This document shows positions 53,927 to 57,611 of a DNA stretch of 57,611 nucleotides, one piece after another. The notes beneath the pieces were generated by a model, which did no database searches, was not told the origin of the DNA, and saw only the letters and a list, made by a program, of their open reading frames with translations. This stretch comes from Alcanivorax limicola (GTDB lineage Bacteria; Pseudomonadota; Gammaproteobacteria; Pseudomonadales; Alcanivoracaceae). Numbering within the stretch: the stretch's first letter is position 1; the number at the start of each line of letters is the position of its first letter. Where the stretch lies: positions 780,334 to 837,944 of the forward strand of contig NZ_JAIOUB010000001.1 in the NCBI RefSeq assembly GCF_019931215.1, written 5' to 3'. The translations under genes were made by a program, and so were the position numbers.

Positions 53927-54209
53927 CAACAGTTTGCCGTAATCAGCACTCATGCGGGGCCCAGGCGGCCCCGCATTGCTATGCCTACCCGCTGTGTATT
54001 CCGGATATACATTCCAGAGACATGCAATTACTGAAAAGCTGCCTTGAATGGCAGTTCTACGGTAGGCAGAGGGGCACAGGTCACATAGAATCAGCGATTC
54101 GCTTGAGTAACGTGAAATTCCGGGCCGGCAGTCTGGCGCCCGGGTCTTTCAAACCATCAGGTGTCTGGAGCAGATAACCGGCACCGTGATAACAACAACC
54201 GGGTGAACA
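53927..54209. other. Gap before the permease gene
   Basis: The 283 bases hold a 10-bp stem-loop directly after the binding-protein gene (53952-53976) and no convincing gene. A separate promoter for the permease may lie in the right half. Confidence 0.5.
53952..53976 (+). terminator. Stem-loop after AdeT-like copy 3
   Basis: ATGCGGGGCC and GGCCCCGCAT pair over 10 bp with a five-base loop, 26 bases beyond the stop. Only a short T-poor sequence follows, so it may be a partial terminator. Confidence 0.55.
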
Positions 54210-56360
54210 ATGACTACAGCGTCGCCTTCATTCAAGATAGCCAATCGCTCTGTCGGCGAATGGATATCCTCTCTCCCTACTCTCATTATTCTTCTGATCA
54301 CCATCTTTGTGGCGTCCGGCGAGATCATTCACTCCCAGCTACTGAAGGTCGGTGAGAACACCTGGGAAGAATACTTCCTGCTACGTGGTGCCGGTGTCGT
54401 CGGTGAACCCACCTGCGACAAGAACCCGGATATCGACGAACAGGTTCGCCGCACCGTCGAGCAGCGCGAGGCTGATGCAGCCGACGACCCGCTGGCCGGT
54501 ATGTTCGGTACCGATATCGACGAGGACGCGATACGCCGATCCATCGAGCGCTCAGTGCAGGTATGTCAGGGGCGATGGTCCCGCTTTGAGCGGATCGAGG
54601 AGCGGGTGACCCCGGGGGTGCGCGCCTTCCGGACCGTGGAGGTCGGCGTCTCGCGCATGATCACCGGCATCGGGGAGAGCAAGCGCACCCTGCTTGCTCT
54701 GCTGGTGCTGATCTGTGCGGCCACAGCCACCTTCAGCCGGCACCACATCGCCATCCGGCCAGTGCGTACGGTCCGCGATCATTATGTCTCCACCACCGCC
54801 CTGCTGGCGGCCAATACCATGCTGTTCGTGTCGTCGATCCAGTATCGCGAGCGACAGCTGATGAGTATTGCGGAGGGCATATCGGTCAGCCATTACAACC
54901 TCAACCTGATCTGGATTACCGGGTTCGGGGTGCTGGCGGCCATCAACATCTACCATCTGGCCAAGCGGCCAGCGGGGCTGGAGGCCGGCGGCAATTTCGG
55001 CAAGGCCCTGCTGACCATCCCGCTGTACGGCTTCATGTCCCTGACCGCCGGCAGCCGCTTCATGCTGGATGGCTACTACCACGGCATGAGCGTGTACCTG
55101 GGCATGATGATGGAGCACTCCACGCTGTTCCTGAACCTGGCCCTGTATATCTGGATCGGCATGATGCTCAAGCAGACCCGGATGGCCCAGTTGGTGTTCA
55201 ACGTGTTGCGCCCCTGGAACATGTCGCCGGAACTGCTGTGCTTTGTGGTGCTGCTGGTGACTGCGGTACCCACCGCCTACACCGGTGCCTCCGGGATCTT
55301 CGTGATCGCGGCGGGTGCGGTGATCTACAGCGAGCTGATGCGCGCCGGGGCACGACCACAGATGGCCCTGGCGACCACTGCCATGTCGGGCTCCATGGGT
55401 GTGGTATTGCGACCCTGTCTGCTGGTAGTGATCATTGCCGCACTGAACAACCAGGTGACCACCACCGAACTGTTCGGCTCCGGGGTGAAGATCTTCTTCC
55501 TGACCGCATTCCTGTTCTTCATCTACTCGCAGTTCGCGCGTAAGGAACCCGCCCGCATCGCGCCCTTCCGTGAAGCGCTGCCGGAAAGCATCCGTCGTCT
55601 GAAGCCGCTGATCCCCTATGTCATCCTGATGGCGCTGGTGATCATGTTCTTCGGCCAACTGCTGGACCGTCGCCTGGATGAGTTCTCGGCCCCCATCATT
55701 CTGCCGGTGATCCTGCTGGTGATCCTGCTGTATGAATATGTCTTCTCGAAGAAGACCGCCGAAGCACTGGGACTGGATGCGGACAAGACCTCGGGCAATG
55801 AAGCACGCCCCACCGGTTTTGAGCCTGCCCTGCGCAAGGCCACCAACGAAACCACCGGCCACATCGGCGCCCTGCTGATGTTGATGGCCCTGTCGGTGAG
55901 CGTCGGCGGTATCATCGAGCGCACCGGCCTGATGGAATCCATGCCGTCCGAGTTCGCCTCCATCTGGATCGCTGCCGCCATTCTGGTAGTGACCCTGGTC
56001 GGCATCGGCATGATCATGGACCCCTACGGTGCGGTGATTCTGGTCAACGCGACCATTGCCCAGGTGGCCTTTGCTGCCGGCATTGATCCATTGCACTTCT
56101 GGATGATCACGCTGGTGGCCTTCGAGCTGGGGTACCTGACGCCGCCCGTTGCGCTAAACCACCTGCTTACCAGGCAGGTGGTCGGTGATGACGAGGTGGA
56201 GAAGTCCAAGCTCACCACCGGGTCCTTCTGGGATCGCTATGAGAAGTTCCTGTTGCCCATTGCAGTGATGCTCACAGCGCTGGTGGTCGTGGCCTTCCTG
56301 CCACTGGCCTGGGACGGCCTGCACGAGTGGCTGTTCAAGAAAGTGGCGGTAGGCGGCTAA
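54210..56360 (+). CDS. TRAP transporter permease, fused small and large subunits (DctQ-DctM type)
   Basis: The 716-residue membrane protein joins a DctQ-like four-helix part (about 20-270) to a DctM-like part (about 275-710). The DctM half has repeats around TAYTGASGIFVIAAGAVIYSE and LVGIGMIMDPYGAVILVN. The N-terminal part has a large loop (about 45-160), probably periplasmic, with two cysteines, Cys69 in EPTCDKNPD and Cys119 in VQVCQGRW. Such a loop is unusual for DctQ proteins. TRAP permeases import solute with Na+ or H+ and a periplasmic binding protein. The AdeT-like and TatT-like genes upstream are the likely partners. A strong terminator follows. Confidence 0.85.
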   Translation: MTTASPSFKIANRSVGEWISSLPTLIILLITIFVASGEIIHSQLLKVGENTWEEYFLLRGAGVVGEPTCDKNPDIDEQVRRTVEQREADAADDPLAGMFGTDIDEDAIRRSIERSVQVCQGRWSRFERIEERVTPGVRAFRTVEVGVSRMITGIGESKRTLLALLVLICAATATFSRHHIAIRPVRTVRDHYVSTTALLAANTMLFVSSIQYRERQLMSIAEGISVSHYNLNLIWITGFGVLAAINIYHLAKRPAGLEAGGNFGKALLTIPLYGFMSLTAGSRFMLDGYYHGMSVYLGMMMEHSTLFLNLALYIWIGMMLKQTRMAQLVFNVLRPWNMSPELLCFVVLLVTAVPTAYTGASGIFVIAAGAVIYSELMRAGARPQMALATTAMSGSMGVVLRPCLLVVIIAALNNQVTTTELFGSGVKIFFLTAFLFFIYSQFARKEPARIAPFREALPESIRRLKPLIPYVILMALVIMFFGQLLDRRLDEFSAPIILPVILLVILLYEYVFSKKTAEALGLDADKTSGNEARPTGFEPALRKATNETTGHIGALLMLMALSVSVGGIIERTGLMESMPSEFASIWIAAAILVVTLVGIGMIMDPYGAVILVNATIAQVAFAAGIDPLHFWMITLVAFELGYLTPPVALNHLLTRQVVGDDEVEKSKLTTGSFWDRYEKFLLPIAVMLTALVVVAFLPLAWDGLHEWLFKKVAVGG

Positions 56361-56384
56361 GACCGCTCACCCCAGGCCGTATCG

Positions 56385-56409
56385 AAAACGCCCCGCAAGG
56401 GGCGTTTTT
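56385..56409 (+). terminator. Strong intrinsic terminator after the TRAP permease
   Basis: AAAACGCCCC, a GCAA loop and GGGGCGTTTTT form a classic GC-rich stem with a run of five T, 25 bases beyond the stop codon. The A run on the left could serve the opposite strand too. Confidence 0.93.
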
Positions 56410-56494
56410 CGTTTCTGCTTTGATGCGGCCTTTCATGTAACATTGCCCCCACCAGCGCTACGCTCAAGCCTCGCAACCGAAAGTGAAGAGCCGC

Positions 56495-56704
56495 ATGACC
56501 GACGAACAGAAACCTGTAGAACAGCACCCTGCCCCGGCGCAGCAGCGCCAGGCCCCAGCGCGTCGAAACCGGCGTGACCACAGCACCTATGAACCCGCTC
56601 CCGGCAACTTCCGGCCTGTCTGGGGTCTGTTGTTGTTTCTGGCCGGTATCGTGGCACTGGTCGCCCTGGCCGCCGCCGTGGTCGATACGCTGGTATTGAA
56701 CTGA
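56495..56704 (+). CDS. Small single-helix membrane protein, unknown function
   Basis: The 69-residue protein has a polar N-terminal half rich in Gln, Pro and Arg and one membrane helix near the C-terminus (about 42-66; WGLLLFLAGIVALVALAAAV). GAAGAG before the ATG at 56495 supports the start; a GTG at 56483 adds four residues. I recognise no family. It lies 15 bases before the methyltransferase gene and may be co-transcribed with it. Confidence 0.65.
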   Translation: MTDEQKPVEQHPAPAQQRQAPARRNRRDHSTYEPAPGNFRPVWGLLLFLAGIVALVALAAAVVDTLVLN

Positions 56705-56719
56705 TTCCGGGAGGCGCGC

Positions 56720-57511
56720 ATGCCGGAGCACACGACGACCGACCCGCGCGCCACTGCCCGACACAGCCCCGATGACTGGCGCTCCCCGGCCTATCAGCAA
56801 TTCCGCCCCCGCTACCCCGATGCCCTGTTTGACTGGCTCGCCGCCCATTCGCCCGCCACCGGGCGCGCGCTGGATTGTGGCTGCGGCACCGGCCAGGCCA
56901 GCGGGCCACTGGCGGCCCGCTTCACGCAGGTGATTGCCACGGATCGCGTCCCCGCGCAGCTTGCCACACTCGACCCGCCGGCCAACTGCCACCGCCTGGC
57001 GGCCGACAGTGGCGCCCTGCCCTTGGCCGATCATTGTCTTGATCTGCTGACGGTGGCCCAGGCGTTGCACTGGTTTGATCACGCCGCCTTTATGCACGAA
57101 GCCCGACGCACGCTGCGCCCTGGCGGCCTGCTGGCCGTGTGGACCTATGGGCTGCTGACCCTGCCGGATCATCCCGATGACCAGCGATGTGCCGCGTTGG
57201 TCCGGGATTTCCATGACCAGACTCTGGCGCCCTGGTGGGCCCCCAATCGCGCCCATGTGGTGGAGGGTTATACGCGCCTGCCGCTGCCCTGGCCGCTGCT
57301 GGAGAATACGCCGGTATTGCAGCTGTCACAGCGCTGGCACTGGCGTGACATGCTGGGGTATCTGGGCACCTGGTCGGCGGTCATTGCTGCGGCACAGGCC
57401 GGTGAGGATCTGCTGGGCGCTTTCGCGCCCGTATTAAAGGACGCCTGGGGCGATGTGCCACGGCGGGTGGTGTGGCCGTTGCATGTGAAGGTGGCGCGGA
57501 AAGCGGACTGA
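56720..57511 (+). CDS. Class I SAM-dependent methyltransferase
   Basis: The 263-residue protein has the SAM-binding motif GRALDCGCGTGQASGPLA (about 49-66), a methyltransferase type 11 acidic motif, then LDLLTVAQALHWFDHAAF and RTLRPGGLLAVWTYG. The pattern matches the family of small methyltransferases with a conserved QALHWF segment. The substrate is unknown. GGGAGG precedes the ATG. Confidence 0.88.
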   Translation: MPEHTTTDPRATARHSPDDWRSPAYQQFRPRYPDALFDWLAAHSPATGRALDCGCGTGQASGPLAARFTQVIATDRVPAQLATLDPPANCHRLAADSGALPLADHCLDLLTVAQALHWFDHAAFMHEARRTLRPGGLLAVWTYGLLTLPDHPDDQRCAALVRDFHDQTLAPWWAPNRAHVVEGYTRLPLPWPLLENTPVLQLSQRWHWRDMLGYLGTWSAVIAAAQAGEDLLGAFAPVLKDAWGDVPRRVVWPLHVKVARKAD

Positions 57512-57526
57512 GGTTGCGGCGGGTGT

Positions 57527-57558
57527 GGTGCGCTTCGCTGTGCTCAGCACACCCTACG
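57527..57558 (+). repeat. REP-like unit (copy 7), single
   Basis: A single copy of the 32-base unit, starting GGTGCGCTTCGC and ending CACACCCTACG, lies 15 bases after the methyltransferase gene. The sequence after it is G/C-rich low complexity up to the end of the window, where an inverse partner may have been cut off. Confidence 0.85.
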
Positions 57559-57611
57559 GGGGGGGGCGGATGGGGGGCTGGGCGCCCCCCAGCGCCCCCA
57601 AGCGCACGAAC

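Overview
The window looks like chromosomal DNA of a GC-rich marine gammaproteobacterium, most like Alcanivorax and its relatives. The evidence is the block gyrA-serC-pheA-hisC-tyrA/aroA (fused)-cmk-rpsA-ihfB-lapA-lapB-pyrF, the neighbouring mtaD-ubiG-gph-yciK operon, and a cluster of AdeT-like solute-binding proteins with a TRAP permease. The genus is an inference; no rRNA or tRNA gene was seen. Both ends carry G/C-rich low-complexity sequence, which at the left end looks like a contig-edge artefact.

Region 1 (about 100-16,100, all minus strand) is a Wzx/Wzy-type exopolysaccharide locus. In transcription order it holds an ops/JUMPstart element, flippase, glycosyltransferase, pyruvyltransferase, polymerase, sulfotransferase, second glycosyltransferase, PglC-like initiating phosphosugar transferase, PglD-like acetyltransferase, DegT/PglE-like aminotransferase, two toxin-antitoxin modules, the 3' stub of a UDP-sugar dehydrogenase, a UDP-glucuronate-type epimerase, a DHH phosphoesterase, an SLC13 permease and cysC. 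CysC with the permease can make PAPS for the sulfotransferases, so the polymer is probably sulfated and pyruvylated. The core (about 8.9-15.9 kb) is clearly A+T-richer than its flanks and was probably acquired.

Region 2 (about 16.4-19.9 kb) is a patch of small genes and repeats: brnA with a decayed brnT, a long pentanucleotide tandem array, an XRE regulator with a membrane protein, a second sulfotransferase and an unknown membrane protein. Region 3 (about 20.0-26.3 kb, minus) is the export and control operon wzi-wza-wzb-wzc-rfaH-like-MarR(EPS). The RfaH-like protein probably acts on the ops element in front of Region 1.

Region 4 (about 26.7-44.8 kb) is conserved housekeeping: comEA-like, pyrF, lapB, lapA, ihfB, rpsA, cmk, tyrA-aroA, hisC, pheA, serC and gyrA on the minus strand, then mtaD, ubiG, gph and yciK on the plus strand.

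Region 5 (about 44.9-56.4 kb) is the most unusual part. It has three paralogous AdeT1/2-like periplasmic solute-binding proteins, a TatT-like lipoprotein and a DctQ-DctM fused TRAP permease on the plus strand. On the minus strand between them are an acylhomoserine-lactone-acylase-like lipoprotein and an ABC1/UbiB-type kinase. I read the transporter genes as one TatT-type TRAP system with several alternative binding proteins. A strong terminator follows the permease, then a small membrane protein and a SAM methyltransferase.

A roughly 32-bp REP-like repeat occurs seven times, three times as inverted pairs. Two of these pairs lie directly beside tandem arrays built from the terminal bases of the repeat.
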